A DNA stretch of 64,000 bases from assembly GCF_014836875.1 (NCBI RefSeq), contig NZ_JACSQC010000001.1, forward strand, positions 186,001 to 250,000, written 5' to 3'. The notes below the pieces were generated by a model that was not told where the DNA came from, ran no database searches, and was given only the letters and a program-made list of their open reading frames with translations. Source of the stretch: Arthrobacter pullicola (GTDB lineage: Bacteria > Actinomycetota > Actinomycetes > Actinomycetales > Micrococcaceae). Made by a program: the position numbers and the translations under genes. Position 1 is the stretch's first letter, and the number at the start of each line of letters is the position of its first letter. Positions 42,765 through 55,217 of this stretch are shown here, piece after piece.

Positions 42765-45394
42765 TCGCTACCTCCATCGTCTGCTGACTGTGCGTCGGGC
42801 CCAGCCATTTCCTCTGTTGACAACGGTACTTCATCCACTGGTGCCTCCACAGACTCGCCGTCGGAGGCGCCGTCGCCGTCAGCTGCGTCCACCGGCAGAT
42901 CCCGTTCGGAGTTCCGGGCCACCGCGATGATGCGGTCGTTCTTGTCCGGCTTCGCGAAAATGACGCCCATGGTGTCGCGGCCCTTGGCCGGAACACCGGC
43001 AACCGCGGAGCGCACAACCTTGCCGCCCTGCATGACCACCAGGACCTCGTCCTCTTCCTGCACAATCATCGCGCCGACCAGGTGTCCACGGTCTTCGTTG
43101 TACTTGCCCACCTTGATGCCCAGGCCGCCGCGTCCCTGCACACGGTATTCATCGACACTGGTGCGCTTGGCGTAGCCGCCCTCGGTGACGATAAACACGT
43201 AGGAGTCCTCCGTGATGACGTCCGCTGCGAGCAGCTCATCATCCTCGCGGAACTTCATGCCGGTGACGCCGGAGGTTGCCCGGCCCATCGGCCGCAGGGC
43301 CTCGTCGGTGGCGGTGAAGCGCAGGGACTGGCCCTTGCGGGAAACCAGCATCAGATCGTCGGTCTCGCTGACGAGCTGGGCCGAGACAACTTCGTCGCCC
43401 TCGCGCAGGTTGATGGCGATGACACCGGCGGACCGGTTCGTGTCGTAGTCCCGGAGCTGGGTCTTCTTGACCAGACCGCGCTTGGTGGCGAGCACCAGGT
43501 ACGGGGCGGCCTCGTAGTCGGGCAGGTCCAGCACCTGGGCAATGTGTTCTCCCGGCTGGAAGGCCAGCAGGTTGGCAACATGCTGTCCCTTGGCGTCCCG
43601 CCCGGCTTCAGCCAGCTCGTAGGCCTTGGCACGGTACACGCGGCCGAGGTTCGTGAAGAACAGCAGCCAGTGGTGGGTGGTGGTGACGAAGAAGTGCTCG
43701 ACGACGTCGTCTCCGCGAAGCTGTGCCCCGCGGATTCCCTTTCCGCCGCGGTGCTGGGCACGGTAGTTGTCGCTGCGGGTCCGCTTGACGTAACCGCCGC
43801 GGGTAATGGTGATGACCATTTCCTCTTCAGGAATGAGGTCTTCCATGCTCATATCGCCGTCGTAGCCCATCAGGACCTTGGTGCGGCGGTCATCGCCGTG
43901 CTTGTCCACGATCTCAGCGAGTTCGTCGCTGACGATCTGCCGCTGGCGCTCCTCAGAGGCCAGGATCGAGTTGTACTCGGCGATTTCGAGTTCCAGCTTG
44001 GCGTGCTGGTCCTGGATCTTCTGGCGTTCCAGCGCAGCAAGACGGCGCAGCTGCATGTCCAGGATGGCCTGGGACTGCAGCTCATCGATATCCAGCAGCT
44101 GAATCAGGCCATTACGGGCCTCTTCCACGGTGGAGGAACGGCGGATCAGGGCGATGACCTCGTCCAGTGCGTCCAGGGCCTTCAGCAGGCCGCGCAGGAT
44201 GTGCGCGACCTCTTCGGCCTTGCGCAGCCGGTACCGGGTGCGGCGGACGATGACTTCGAGCTGGTGCGTGACCCAGTGGCGGATGAAGGCGTCCAGGCTC
44301 AGCGTACGGGGCACGCCGTCGACGATCGCCAGCATGTTGGCGCCGAAGTTTTCCTGCAGCTGGGTGTGCTTGTAGAGGTTGTTCAGCACCACCTTCGCGA
44401 CGGCGTCGCGCTTCAGCACGATGACCAGGCGCTGGCCGGTGCGGCCGGAAGTCTCATCGCGCATATCGGCGATGCCGGTGATCTTGCCGTCCTTCACCAG
44501 TTCGGCGATCTTGATGGCGAGGTTGTCCGGATTGGCCATGTAGGGCAGTTCCGTAACCACCAGGCAGGTACGGCCCTGGAGTTCTTCGACATTGACCACG
44601 GCACGCATGGTGATCGATCCGCGGCCGGTGCGGTACGCGTCCTCGATTCCCTTGTGGCCCAGGATGGTGGCGCCGGTGGGGAAGTCAGGTCCCTTGACCC
44701 GCTTGATCAGCTCTTCGAGCAGTTCCTCGTTCGATGCTTCCGGGTGCTGCAGGTACCACTGCACACCGTCAGCCACCTCGCGCAGGTTGTGCGGCGGAAT
44801 GTTGGTGGCCATACCGACGGCGATGCCGGAGGACCCGTTGACCAGCAGGTTGGGGAACCGGGCCGGCAGGATGGTCGGTTCCTGGTTGCGGCCGTCGTAG
44901 TTATCCATGAAGTCGACGGTTTCCTCGTCGATGTCACGGACCATTTCCATGGCCAGCGGAGCCATTTTGGTTTCGGTGTAACGCGGTGCGGCAGCGCCGT
45001 CGTTACCCGGGGACCCGAAGTTGCCCTGCCCCAGGGCGAGCGGGGCACGCATGACCCAGTCCTGGATGAGGCGCACGAGCGCATCGTAGATGGCCGAGTC
45101 ACCGTGCGGGTGGTACTGGCCCATGACTTCGCCGACTACGCGGGCGCACTTGTTGAACGCGCGGTCGGGGCGGTAGCCGCCGTCGTACATTGCGTAGAGC
45201 ACGCGGCGGTGCACCGGCTTCAGGCCGTCGCGCACATCCGGAAGCGCACGCCCCACGATGACCGCCATGGCGTAGTCCAGGTAGGAGCGCTGCATTTCGG
45301 TCTGCAGGTCGATCTGCTCGACCCGGTCCGAGAGGACGTTCCCGCTGACGGGTTCGAGTTCGCCGCCGGGAACTTCCGGGGTCTCATCACTCAT
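42761..45394 (-). CDS. gyrA: DNA gyrase subunit A
   Basis: An 877-residue catalytic subunit that breaks and rejoins DNA to introduce negative supercoils. The active-site tyrosine is Tyr139 in APRYTETKM. The quinolone-determining segment [16 protein letters not shown] has Ser100 and Asp104, so the wild-type pattern rather than the natural alanine of mycobacteria. The C-terminal half holds the beta-pinwheel repeats with the GyrA-box ([11 protein letters not shown]). The acidic C-terminal tail is long. It begins 105 bases after gyrB with a hairpin between. Confidence 0.98.
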   Translation of the reverse strand: MSDETPEVPGGELEPVSGNVLSDRVEQIDLQTEMQRSYLDYAMAVIVGRALPDVRDGLKPVHRRVLYAMYDGGYRPDRAFNKCARVVGEVMGQYHPHGDSAIYDALVRLIQDWVMRAPLALGQGNFGSPGNDGAAAPRYTETKMAPLAMEMVRDIDEETVDFMDNYDGRNQEPTILPARFPNLLVNGSSGIAVGMATNIPPHNLREVADGVQWYLQHPEASNEELLEELIKRVKGPDFPTGATILGHKGIEDAYRTGRGSITMRAVVNVEELQGRTCLVVTELPYMANPDNLAIKIAELVKDGKITGIADMRDETSGRTGQRLVIVLKRDAVAKVVLNNLYKHTQLQENFGANMLAIVDGVPRTLSLDAFIRHWVTHQLEVIVRRTRYRLRKAEEVAHILRGLLKALDALDEVIALIRRSSTVEEARNGLIQLLDIDELQSQAILDMQLRRLAALERQKIQDQHAKLELEIAEYNSILASEERQRQIVSDELAEIVDKHGDDRRTKVLMGYDGDMSMEDLIPEEEMVITITRGGYVKRTRSDNYRAQHRGGKGIRGAQLRGDDVVEHFFVTTTHHWLLFFTNLGRVYRAKAYELAEAGRDAKGQHVANLLAFQPGEHIAQVLDLPDYEAAPYLVLATKRGLVKKTQLRDYDTNRSAGVIAINLREGDEVVSAQLVSETDDLMLVSRKGQSLRFTATDEALRPMGRATSGVTGMKFREDDELLAADVITEDSYVFIVTEGGYAKRTSVDEYRVQGRGGLGIKVGKYNEDRGHLVGAMIVQEEDEVLVVMQGGKVVRSAVAGVPAKGRDTMGVIFAKPDKNDRIIAVARNSERDLPVDAADGDGASDGESVEAPVDEVPLSTEEMAGPDAQSADDGGSE

Positions 45395-45463
45395 TGGTTC
45401 AGTTCCGTTCTAAGTTCAAGTCCATGTGCGTTGCCTGTTGCCGGGGAAGCTGCTCCGGCTGCC

Positions 45464-45499
45464 GATGTGATTCAAGCCGCCGGAGCGGCCTGAATCACA

Positions 45500-45501
<2 letters not shown>
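45464..45501 (-). other. gyrB-gyrA intercistronic hairpin
   Basis: GATGTGATTCA (45464-45474) pairs exactly with TGAATCACATC (45491-45501), with GCCG/CGGC inside. The stem includes the gyrB stop codon at 45500-45502. No U-run follows on the minus strand, so it may stabilise or tune the gyrB message rather than end it (inference). Confidence 0.6.
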
Positions 45502-47584
<2,083 letters not shown>

Positions 47585-47593
47585 TCAGAATTT

Positions 47594-47621
47594 GGCACCC
47601 TGTCCAGCGGGAGAGGGTGCC
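47594..47621 (-). other. Hairpin in the gyrB upstream region
   Basis: GGCACCCT (47594-47601) pairs with AGGGTGCC (47614-47621) around 12 bases, 37 bases before the gyrB start. No U-run, so a leader structure is more likely than a terminator. Confidence 0.4.
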
Positions 47622-47841
47622 TCTGCTACCAATTCTACCGCGATAAGGGTACCTTTGCGCGCCAAAACACCCCACCAGAGGCCACCAAAGCCCGTTTTGA
47701 GCGATTTTCCCGCCCTCCGATGAGGCCCGATACGTCCGAAGGGTTTTCCTGCCGCCTAAACACCGCGCAGCGTTTGTGGCCGAGAGCACAAAACCCGCTA
47801 TATATCAATAACTTTTTTCACGCTGTCACCATCGGCAGCCG

Positions 47842-48405
47842 CTAGCCGTATGTGTCCCGCGGTCCCCTGCCCTTGACGCTGCGCAGCCCCTTGCGCCAGT
47901 TCGGCGCCGCGGGTCCGATCACTTCGATGCGTGTGACGACGCCGGGACCCAACTCTGCATCGAACCGTGCAATCAGCGCCGAGCGCAGCAGGCGCAGCTG
48001 CGTGGCCCAGGCAGTCGAATCGCAGCGGACCTGGACTGTCGTGTCGGAGAAGGACTCCGGTTTGCAGTGGGCACTGACCTCGGCGCCAACCAGCTCATCC
48101 CAGCGGGAAATGACGGATCCGACGGCGACGGGCGAGTTCCAGCCGCGCTCATTGACGAACCGGTTAAAGACTTTGCCCAGGCCCTGCGGATCACGTCCCG
48201 TGTATTCCCCGGGAATGAACGGGGCCTGCCGGCGCTGGCCCTTCTTGCTGCGGCTGGCCGGAACGCGCTGGTTTCCCCGTGCCTGGGCTGCCTGGCGCAT
48301 GCGGTTCAGCTGTTCCCTGGCGGCATCCGGACGGTCGTCGCCGGAGCCGGGAAAGGTGTCCCCGCCGGGCCCTTCCGGCTCTTGGTCCTCACCGGGCGGC
48401 AACAC
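47842..48405 (-). CDS. dciA: DciA-like DUF721 protein
   Basis: A 187-residue protein of the DUF721/DciA family; DciA loads the replicative helicase in bacteria that lack DnaC, and actinobacterial members sit between recF and gyrB. The first 60 residues are polar and Arg/Gln-rich; the conserved domain (about 70-185) has LGKVFNRFVNERGW, GSVISRWDELVGAEVSAHC and TAWATQLRLLRSALI. GTG 48405 has GGGAGG six bases upstream and overlaps recF by 17 bases, so the two are coupled. Helicase loading here is inferred from the family. Confidence 0.9.
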   Translation of the reverse strand: MLPPGEDQEPEGPGGDTFPGSGDDRPDAAREQLNRMRQAAQARGNQRVPASRSKKGQRRQAPFIPGEYTGRDPQGLGKVFNRFVNERGWNSPVAVGSVISRWDELVGAEVSAHCKPESFSDTTVQVRCDSTAWATQLRLLRSALIARFDAELGPGVVTRIEVIGPAAPNWRKGLRSVKGRGPRDTYG

Positions 48406-49573
48406 TGACGCCTCCCGGAATCACCGGTATCTGCTGGCCGGACAGCGCGGCCGGGATATCCTCCGCCACAGCAGCGGTCACCAGGACCTGTTCGGCACCG
48501 GCGACTATGGCCGCAAGGCGTTCCCTGCGGCTGGTGTCGAGTTCCGCGAAGACATCGTCCAGGATCAGGATAGGTGCCGTTCCCGGAGTGTCATCGTCGT
48601 CCCGCAGCAGGTAGTAGGAAGCCAGGCGCATGGCCAGCGCCAGCGACCAGGTCTCGCCATGGGATGCAAACCCCTTGGCCGGAGCTTTTCCGAGCACCAG
48701 TTCCACTTCGTCCCGGTGCGGTCCGACCAGGGAAATGCCGCGTTCAACCTCGCGTTTCCGGTTCGCGGCAAAGGCCTGCAGGAAACGTTCCTGCAGTTCT
48801 TCCTGTCCCAGCCCCAGCAGGTCGGCGGAATCCGCCGGCCCCTCCGCAGCGCCGTCGTCGTCAACCTGGCCCAGCAGCGTAGACCGGTAGATGCCCCGTG
48901 CGGTCTTTGAACCGTCGGTCAGGTCCTTGTAGGCACCTTCCAAATGCGGACTGAGCTGGTCCATGGCCTGCAGCCGGGCGGCAACCAGCTGGGCCCCGGC
49001 AACGGCCATGTGATGGTCCCATACCTCGAGTGTCGCCTCGTGCGCTGAAGTGAAGCGCCCACTGGCACGCGCGGATTTCAGAAGCGCATTGCGCTGTTTG
49101 AGGACCCGGTCATAGTCGGCGCGGGTCGCTGCGTGGCGGGGGACAAGGGAAACTATCAGCTCATCCAGGAACCGGCGGCGGGCGGAAGGATCGCCCTTGA
49201 CCAGGGCCAGGTCCTCCGGAGCGAAGAGCACTGTGCGGCAAATTCCCAGGATTTCCCGGGCCCGGACCGGATTCGCGCGGTTGATCCTGGCCCGGTTTGC
49301 CCGGCCGGGATTGATTTCCACTTCCAGTGCTGTCGCCTGGCTGCCGCGGACTATGCGTGCGCGGACCAGGGCCTGTTCCGCGTCGAAGGCTACCAGCGGG
49401 GCGTCCGAACTGACCCTGTGGGAGGAGAGCGAGGAGAGATAGCCAATGGACTCGACAATGTTGGTTTTGCCCGTCCCGTTGGGGCCGACGAAGATGCTCA
49501 CACCGGGTTCCAGGCTCAGGTCAAGCTGCCCGTAGCTGCGGAACCCCGTCAGCGAAAGGTAATCAACGTACAC
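48389..49573 (-). CDS. recF: DNA replication and repair protein RecF
   Basis: A 394-residue SMC-like ATPase that helps load RecA at gaps. Walker A is VGPNGTGKTNIVE (about residues 28-40), the signature segment is SLVGPHRDEVEL, and Walker B is APILILDDVFAELD near the C-terminus, followed by the D-loop serine/arginine region. It opens MYVDYLSLTGFRSYGQLDL. GTG start with GGTGGAG just upstream. The end overlaps dciA. Confidence 0.97.
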   Translation of the reverse strand: MYVDYLSLTGFRSYGQLDLSLEPGVSIFVGPNGTGKTNIVESIGYLSSLSSHRVSSDAPLVAFDAEQALVRARIVRGSQATALEVEINPGRANRARINRANPVRAREILGICRTVLFAPEDLALVKGDPSARRRFLDELIVSLVPRHAATRADYDRVLKQRNALLKSARASGRFTSAHEATLEVWDHHMAVAGAQLVAARLQAMDQLSPHLEGAYKDLTDGSKTARGIYRSTLLGQVDDDGAAEGPADSADLLGLGQEELQERFLQAFAANRKREVERGISLVGPHRDEVELVLGKAPAKGFASHGETWSLALAMRLASYYLLRDDDDTPGTAPILILDDVFAELDTSRRERLAAIVAGAEQVLVTAAVAEDIPAALSGQQIPVIPGGVSVAAR

Positions 49574-49651
49574 GCTGCTCCACCTGGTATTTCCGTCCTG
49601 TCCGTTTCTTCAAGTCCTGTCCTGCCGGCTCCGCCACCAGCCTACCGCCCG

Positions 49652-50611
49652 CTATTCGGGGGAGCCTGCGTCTCCGACCGCCTGCTCGGCAGCACTGGCC
49701 TGCCCGCCGTTTCCCCCGGGAACGGCAGGATCCGCGGGCCTCACCGGATGCCCGCCAAACTGCCCGCGAAGCGCAGCAACGAGTTTCAGGGCCGGAGAGT
49801 CCTCCTGCCTGGAGGCGAAGCGGGCAAAAACAGCCGCTGTAATTGCCGGCGCCGGCACTCCGGCGGACAGGGCTTCCTCGACGCTCCATCGGCCTTCCCC
49901 GGAATCTTCCACATAGCCGGCGATCCTGGTGAGGCCGGGATCTTCATCAACAGCACGGACCGCCAGTTCCAGGAGCCAGGAGCGGATCACGGTCCCGCTC
50001 TGCCAGGCACGGAGGATTCCCGGAACGTCGTCGATTATGTTCTGGGCCTCAAGCAGTTCATACCCTTCGGCATATGCCTGCATCAGGCCGTACTCGATGC
50101 CGTTGTGCACCATCTTGGCGTAGTGGCCGGCCCCTGTGGCACCTGCGTGGACGAAGCTCTCTGCCCGCAGGCCGGCTGGCCGCAGGGCGTCAAAGAGAGG
50201 CATGGCCGCAGACACATCGGCGGGATCGCCGCCGACCATCAATCCGTACCCGTTGTCCTTGCCCCAGATCCCGCCGGAAACCCCGCAGTCGAGGTACCGG
50301 ATTCCCTTGGCAGCCAGCATCCCGGCATGGTGCAGGTCCTCGGTGTAGCGGGAGTTGCCTCCCTCGATCACCAGGTCCCCGTTCTCGAGCACCTCCGCGA
50401 GGCCGCTGACAACGGCCGCTGTGGTTTCGCCGCTGGGAACCATGCTCCACACGATGCGCGGCGGCGGCAGTTCAGCAGCGAGCTCCGCGAGGGACCCGAC
50501 GTCGCTGACTACCGGGTCACGGTCGAACCCCGTGACCTGAATTCCGTTCCGCCTCAGCCGCTCGCGCATGCTGAAACCCATTTTTCCCAGTCCGATAAGG
50601 CCAATATGCAT
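49652..50611 (-). CDS. gnd: 6-phosphogluconate dehydrogenase, decarboxylating
   Basis: A 319-residue short-form (GndA/YqeC-type) dehydrogenase that converts 6-phosphogluconate to ribulose 5-phosphate and carbon dioxide. The NAD(P) site is HIGLIGLGKMGFSMRERL at the N-terminus; EGGNSRYTED, DCGVSGGIWG and AKMVHNGIEYGLMQAYAEG hold the substrate and catalytic lysine. The tetrameric short form often prefers NAD. ATG 50611 has GAGAGGA upstream. Its place between dnaN and recF is a known actinobacterial arrangement, not an insertion. It would use the product of the gntK enzyme encoded at 20.9 kb. Confidence 0.95.
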   Translation of the reverse strand: MHIGLIGLGKMGFSMRERLRRNGIQVTGFDRDPVVSDVGSLAELAAELPPPRIVWSMVPSGETTAAVVSGLAEVLENGDLVIEGGNSRYTEDLHHAGMLAAKGIRYLDCGVSGGIWGKDNGYGLMVGGDPADVSAAMPLFDALRPAGLRAESFVHAGATGAGHYAKMVHNGIEYGLMQAYAEGYELLEAQNIIDDVPGILRAWQSGTVIRSWLLELAVRAVDEDPGLTRIAGYVEDSGEGRWSVEEALSAGVPAPAITAAVFARFASRQEDSPALKLVAALRGQFGGHPVRPADPAVPGGNGGQASAAEQAVGDAGSPE

Positions 50612-50677
50612 GTCGGTTCCTCTCTCCGTAGTCCACATCAGTGGACGGAAAGGCTCTCGAAATGCAGGTGAAAGCCT

Positions 50678-51802
50678 TTACTGGTTAGGAAGCCGCACCG
50701 GCATCAGCAGGTAGCGGTAGTCTTCCTGGTCATCTCCGGTGAGTTCTTCCTGCGCGGAAATCACCGCAGGTTTCGGCGGGGTGGTGAAGGAAAAACGGAC
50801 GTACTTGCTCGCGAAGGCCCCCAGGCCTTCACTGAGATAGTGCGGGTTGAAGGCGACCGTGATCTCGTCGCCAACCAGGGAAGCTTCGAGGGCTTCGGAG
50901 GCCTGGGCATCTTCTCCGGTGCCGGCGTCGAGGGTGACCTGTCCATCAGTGAACGCCAGGCGCACCGGGGTGTTGCGCTCAGCAACCAGGGAGACACGGC
51001 GGACGGCTTCGACCAGGGCGTGCGTTTCCACCGTGGCGTGGATTGGTGTGTTCTCCGGGAAAAGTGACCGGATTTTGGGGTAGTCACCGTCGACCAGCAG
51101 GGACGTCGTGCGGCGTCCGCCGCTTTCGAAGCCAATCAGTTCGCTGTCTCCGGAGAGTGCGATGTTCAGGTCTCCGCCGCCGCCCAGAGTCTTGGCCACC
51201 TCGTTCAGCGTTTTGGCCTTGACGAGGGCACTGGTGGAGATTCCCGGCGTCGCCGGTTTCCAGGACAGTTCACGGAGGGCAAGGCGGTAACGGTCAGTCG
51301 CCAGGAAAGTGATGAGGTCATCTTCGATTTCCATGCGCACACCGGTCAGGATCGGCAGGGTGTCGTCACGGCTGGCAGCAATGATCACCTGGGAGACAGC
51401 CTGGGCAAAGGCATCTCCGTCGACGACGCCGCTGACATCGGGAAGTGCCGGAAGTTCCGGGTATTCGGAAACCGGCATCGTCGCCAGGTTGAACCGGCTG
51501 TTGCGGCAGGTGAGGGTCACCTTGGATCCGTCGGTTTCGACTTCCACCGGTGCTGACGGCAGGCTGCGGCAGATCTCGGCCAGCAGGCGCCCGGAGACGA
51601 GGATGGTGCCTTCGTCGGAAATATCCGCCGGGATCTGCAGGCGGGCTGAGATCTCGTAGTCGAAGCTGGCGATGCTCAAGGAACCGGATTCGGCCTTGAT
51701 CAACAAGCCGGAAAGGACGGGGACCGGCGGACGGGGTGAGAGGGACCGTGCTGTCCACGTAACCGCCTCGGCCAGGACATCCCGCTCAACTCTGAACTTC
51801 AC
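50678..51802 (-). CDS. dnaN: DNA polymerase III beta sliding clamp
   Basis: A 374-residue clamp protein of three repeated domains; it opens MKFRVERDVLAEAVTWTARS and shows SVLSGLLI-like PVPVLSGLLIKAE, LPILTGVRMEIEDDLITFLAT and the C-terminal YRYLLMPVRLPNQ, which forms part of the peptide-binding pocket. GTG start at 51802. It tethers the replicative polymerase and many repair factors to DNA. It lies next to oriC and is followed by gnd after 66 bases. Confidence 0.98.
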   Translation of the reverse strand: MKFRVERDVLAEAVTWTARSLSPRPPVPVLSGLLIKAESGSLSIASFDYEISARLQIPADISDEGTILVSGRLLAEICRSLPSAPVEVETDGSKVTLTCRNSRFNLATMPVSEYPELPALPDVSGVVDGDAFAQAVSQVIIAASRDDTLPILTGVRMEIEDDLITFLATDRYRLALRELSWKPATPGISTSALVKAKTLNEVAKTLGGGGDLNIALSGDSELIGFESGGRRTTSLLVDGDYPKIRSLFPENTPIHATVETHALVEAVRRVSLVAERNTPVRLAFTDGQVTLDAGTGEDAQASEALEASLVGDEITVAFNPHYLSEGLGAFASKYVRFSFTTPPKPAVISAQEELTGDDQEDYRYLLMPVRLPNQ

Positions 51803-52368
51803 TGCAGGGTGCCGCCTTTCACAACGTACTTGTCAGTACTACTGAGTTTTCATGAACACGTGAGGGAGCGTTTCGGGCTGCCAGGATGCCCGGTCTGCCC
51901 GCTGGGAATCACAACACTACCCTGTGCCAGCTTACCGCCGGCAGGTTGTCATTTACCGGGGTGCTGCGGGATCAGGCCGCAGCTGCCTTTGTGCCATTGC
52001 CCAATGGGTTCATCGAGGCAGGTTTTGGAACCTGCGGAGCAGGCAGATGGAACATCGGATGTTTGGTCCGGAAGGTCGGATGTTATTTGGTGGAACCGAA
52101 TTTCTTAAGATTCGTAGTGTTAATAACTGCTGTGGATACTGTGGATAACTCGACCCTGCCGGGCATTCCGGCGTTTTAAGCCTGTTGATAACCTGTGGAC
52201 GCTCAGCCTACGTGCCGGGTGCGGCTGTTGGGAACTATTTTGCAGTTCCGCGTATCCACAAGGCAATACCCGTAATGAGCTGTTATCCACCGAGTTATCC
52301 ACACCCTTGTCCACACGTGTTAATTTCGAGCCCCTGCGGGGCCCCTACATCCGCGCGCTGACGCGGAT
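51803..52368. other. Replication origin oriC (dnaA-dnaN intergenic part)
   Basis: A 566-base non-coding region between dnaA and dnaN, the standard place for an actinobacterial origin. Perfect or consensus DnaA boxes are TGTGGATAA 52140-52148, TTATCCACA 52295-52303 and TTGTCCACA 52307-52315; near matches are at 52131-52139, about 52183, 52252-52260 and 52283-52291. AT-rich tracts (TTTCTTAAGATTCG, GTGTTAATAAC at about 52100-52125) could be the unwinding element. Flanking genes diverge from here in the fork direction, supporting the call. Confidence 0.88.
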
Positions 52369-53787
52369 CTAGGCCTCGCGCTGCTGCTGCTTGATTCGGT
52401 TCGTCAGCTCGGTGACCTGGTTATAGATGGCCCGGCGTTCGGCCATGAGTTCGCGGATCTTGCGGTCTGCGTGAATAACGGTCGTATGATCGCGCCCACC
52501 GAGTTCCTGCCCGATCTTCGGCAGCGACATGTCCGTCAGCTCGCGGCAGAGGTACATGGCGATCTGGCGGGCGGTGACCAAGGTCCGGGTCCGCGACTTG
52601 CTGCACAGCTCCTCCAGGCTGATCTGGAAGTAGGCTGCCGTCTGCCCAAGGATCGAAGCGGCAGTAATCTCCTGGGCGCCGTCGTCGGTAATCAGGTCCT
52701 TGAGCACAATCTCGGCCAGACCAACATCGACCTGCTGGCGGTTGAGGCTGGCGAAGGCTGTCACCCGGATCAGGGCGCCTTCCAGCTCGCGGATGTTAGT
52801 GGAGATCTTCGAGGCGATGTACTCCAGCACATCGTCGGGGGCGCTCAGCGAATCGCCGATGGCCTTCTTGCGCAGAATCGCGATCCGGGTTTCCAGCTCC
52901 GGCGGCTGCACATCGGTCAGCAGGCCCCACTCAAAGCGCGAACGCATCCGCTCCTCAAACCCGGAGAGCTGCTTGGGTGGCAGGTCGGAGGTGATGACCA
53001 CCTGCTTGTTGTGGTTGTGCAGGGCATTGAAGGTGTGGAAGAACTCCTCCTGCGTCGCGTCCTTGTTCGCCAGGAACTGGATGTCGTCAATAAGCAGGAT
53101 GTCGACGTTGCGGTACAGCTGCTTGAAGCTGGCGCCCTCGTCGTAGCGGATGGAGTTGATGAAATCGTTGGTGAACTCCTCCGAGTTCACATACCGCACG
53201 CGGATCCCCGTATAGAGGTGGCGGGCATAATGGCCGATCGCGTGCAGCAGGTGGGTCTTGCCCAGTCCTGAATCGCCGTAGATGAACAGCGGGTTGTAGG
53301 CCTTAGCGGGGGCTTCGGCCACGGCAACGGCAGCGGCGTGGGCAAACCGGTTCGAAGACCCGATGACAAAAGTCTCAAAAACGTACTTGGGGTTCAGCCG
53401 GCCGAATTCCTGTGAAGTGCTCGGCGGAGTGGGTGAGGGTGCGCTTTCGCCGGTCGGAACGGGTGACGGCGCAGCTTCTTCGGGCTCAGGCTCCGGTTCT
53501 GCCTGGGCAACGGGAGTCAGATCGGCGTCAATCACAAAGGCGCACTGGATGTCCGCCTGGAAGACCGTCTTGAGGACCTCATCAAGGATGTTCTTCAGCT
53601 GGGTCTGCAGGACTTCGCGGGTCAGTTCATTGGGGACGGCCACAAGAAGGGTTGTGCCGATCAGGCCCTGGGCCTGGGCCAGGACCACGAATCCGCGCTG
53701 CCGGGGGGAAACCCTGTCATCGGTCTCCAGCGTCCTGATGACCTTGCGCCAGGAGCTGCCGACATCATTGATTTCGTCCGTACCCAC
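52369..53787 (-). CDS. dnaA: Chromosomal replication initiator DnaA
   Basis: A 472-residue AAA+ initiator. Domain I ([17 protein letters not shown] and onward) is followed by a short Pro/Ser/Glu linker, the AAA+ core with Walker [17 protein letters not shown] and Walker [11 protein letters not shown], and domain IV whose DnaA-box-binding helix includes [18 protein letters not shown] 53787 is chosen because AGAGG lies six bases before it and the conserved N-terminus starts there; the frame stays open to 54072 but covers DnaA boxes and does not look coding. Confidence 0.98.
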   Translation of the reverse strand: MGTDEINDVGSSWRKVIRTLETDDRVSPRQRGFVVLAQAQGLIGTTLLVAVPNELTREVLQTQLKNILDEVLKTVFQADIQCAFVIDADLTPVAQAEPEPEPEEAAPSPVPTGESAPSPTPPSTSQEFGRLNPKYVFETFVIGSSNRFAHAAAVAVAEAPAKAYNPLFIYGDSGLGKTHLLHAIGHYARHLYTGIRVRYVNSEEFTNDFINSIRYDEGASFKQLYRNVDILLIDDIQFLANKDATQEEFFHTFNALHNHNKQVVITSDLPPKQLSGFEERMRSRFEWGLLTDVQPPELETRIAILRKKAIGDSLSAPDDVLEYIASKISTNIRELEGALIRVTAFASLNRQQVDVGLAEIVLKDLITDDGAQEITAASILGQTAAYFQISLEELCSKSRTRTLVTARQIAMYLCRELTDMSLPKIGQELGGRDHTTVIHADRKIRELMAERRAIYNQVTELTNRIKQQQREA

Positions 53788-54246
53788 AAAAACCTCTCGT
53801 GACGCCAGCAAAGGGCGGTTTAAGAACCGGAATCCAGGCCTGGATCCCGAAGGGTCATCCACAGAGTTATACACAGTCGTGGATAAACACCCAGCGCCAA
53901 GCCTAGAGCATCGGTTCGGCAGTCGGTAGCCGGAATCCCGCGCCCGGGCGTGACTTGCGGCGCGACTCACATCCGGCCGTGAACAGTCATACTCGGCACT
54001 TGTCCACAGGTGTGGAAATATCTGTATGAACAGGCCCCGCACCCCCCGGTTTGACTGCAAACGGGGTCTCACCTAACGTTGAGTAGTCCTTTGTGTCTGC
54101 TATCTGCACTCATTCATGCCCATCAGGGTTCTGGGAATCAGGGTCCAGGTCCGGGTTGAGCGTAGTCAGTCACATGAAAAGAGCGCCGCTTGTGCTTTCC
54201 CCTTGATGCAGCAAGCGCCAGCGCAGATTGTCTTGGAGTAACCACC
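53788..54246. other. dnaA-rpmH intergenic region with DnaA boxes
   Basis: A 459-base non-coding stretch between divergent dnaA and rpmH. TTGTCCACA at 54000-54008 is a consensus DnaA box; TCATCCACA (about 53866), TTATACACA (about 53876) and CGTGGATAA (about 53890) differ by one base. It probably serves dnaA autoregulation and is a second part of the origin region. It also holds the rpmH promoter. Confidence 0.7.
54051..54079 (+). promoter_or_regulatory. Probable rpmH promoter
   Basis: TTGACT (54051-54056) and TAACGT (54074-54079) are spaced by exactly 17 bases, a good housekeeping sigma-factor arrangement for an actinobacterium, about 165 bases before rpmH. Confidence 0.55.
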
Positions 54247-54384
54247 GTGAGCAAGCGGACTTTTCAGCCGAATAACCGCCGTCGTGCCAAGAAGCACGGC
54301 TTCCGCCTTCGCATGCGTACCCGCGCCGGCCGTGCCATTCTTTCCGCACGCCGTGGCAAGGGCCGTACCGAACTGTCGGCATAA
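54247..54384 (+). CDS. rpmH: 50S ribosomal protein L34
   Basis: A 45-residue basic ribosomal protein, starting [20 protein letters not shown] and ending [16 protein letters not shown], the full family pattern. GTG at 54247 is the true start; TTGGAG lies ten bases upstream. First gene of the rpmH-rnpA-yidD-yidC-jag-rsmG operon, which leaves the origin divergently from dnaA. Confidence 0.99.
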   Translation: MSKRTFQPNNRRRAKKHGFRLRMRTRAGRAILSARRGKGRTELSA

Positions 54385-54445
54385 AACTGACTTAGGTTTG
54401 CCGATGCTGCCTCAGCAGCTCTGTCTCCCGATCCTGGCGTCCTGA

Positions 54446-54793
54446 ATGCTGGCCGCGAGGAACCGGGTGCGTTCGGCGGCGGATTTTTCCCATACCGTAC
54501 GTTCCGGTGCCCGTTGCGGGCGCCGGAACGTAGTCTTATACGCAGTGCCTAACCCGGCCGCGCCCACGCGCGTCGGGTTCATTGTGTCGAAGGCGGTCGG
54601 GAACGCCGTGACACGTAACCTCGTTAAGAGAAGACTGAGAGAAGCAGCAGCGCAGAGCCTGGCCGACCATCCCACAGGGCTGGACATAGTGGTCAGGGCA
54701 CTGCCGCCGGCGGCATCGGCATCGTGGGCGCAGATAAGCGCCGACTACGCTGGTGCCCTCTCTGCATGCATTGGCAAGCTTTCGCGGCAGTGA
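54446..54793 (+). CDS. rnpA: Ribonuclease P protein component
   Basis: A 115-residue basic protein that supports the RNase P RNA in cutting tRNA 5' leaders. It opens [20 protein letters not shown] and has the family signature [18 protein letters not shown], the RNR motif being the RNA-binding core. It lies 61 bases after rpmH, the usual spacing for this pair. The RNA partner gene is not in the window. Confidence 0.96.
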   Translation: MLAARNRVRSAADFSHTVRSGARCGRRNVVLYAVPNPAAPTRVGFIVSKAVGNAVTRNLVKRRLREAAAQSLADHPTGLDIVVRALPPAASASWAQISADYAGALSACIGKLSRQ

Positions 54794-54819
54794 CCACACA
54801 GGTGAGGGAGGGGCTGAAG

Positions 54820-55209
54820 ATGGGCCGAACCGGTAGCAAACCGGCGCAGGCTTCTTTTCCCGCTGCCTTTTTCCTCAAGGTCCTGCGTTTTTTCTGGCAC
54901 CTTCCCCGGAATGTCCTGATCGGACTTCTGATGGGCTACCGCAAGGTGGTGTCCCCGCTCTACGGCCCCGTGTGCCGGTTTTTTCCATCATGTTCGGCGT
55001 ACGCCCTCGAAGCAGTCACCGTTCATGGTGCCGTTAAGGGAACGTGGCTTGCCGCCCGCCGGCTTATCCGCTGCCATCCGTGGAACGACGGCGGAGTAGA
55101 CCACGTGCCCGAAGGCCGCAGAACGTGGCCGCAGGAATCGGTCCCCAGGATTATTGTGCTGAATCATCCCGTGATTCCGGCAGACGAAGACAGCCGCTCG
55201 GCGGCTTAG
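54820..55209 (+). CDS. yidD: Membrane protein insertion efficiency factor YidD
   Basis: A 129-residue protein. The YidD core (about residues 30-105) reads [40 protein letters not shown] and [16 protein letters not shown], with the conserved cysteines. Family members are small, membrane-associated by an amphipathic helix, and assist YidC. Actinobacterial versions carry N- and C-terminal extensions like the ones here. ATG 54820 has GGGAGGGG upstream; a GTG at 54790 overlapping rnpA is the alternative. yidC follows after eight bases. Confidence 0.94.
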   Translation: MGRTGSKPAQASFPAAFFLKVLRFFWHLPRNVLIGLLMGYRKVVSPLYGPVCRFFPSCSAYALEAVTVHGAVKGTWLAARRLIRCHPWNDGGVDHVPEGRRTWPQESVPRIIVLNHPVIPADEDSRSAA

Positions 55210-55217
55210 GAGAGTAA

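Noticed and set aside
49652-50611. gnd between dnaN and recF as a foreign insertion
   Set aside because: This is a known conserved arrangement in actinobacteria, and the gene looks compositionally ordinary.
53788-54072. N-terminal extension of DnaA to 54072
   Set aside because: The added 95 residues cover DnaA boxes and do not resemble domain I; GTG 53787 with AGAGG upstream fits the family start.
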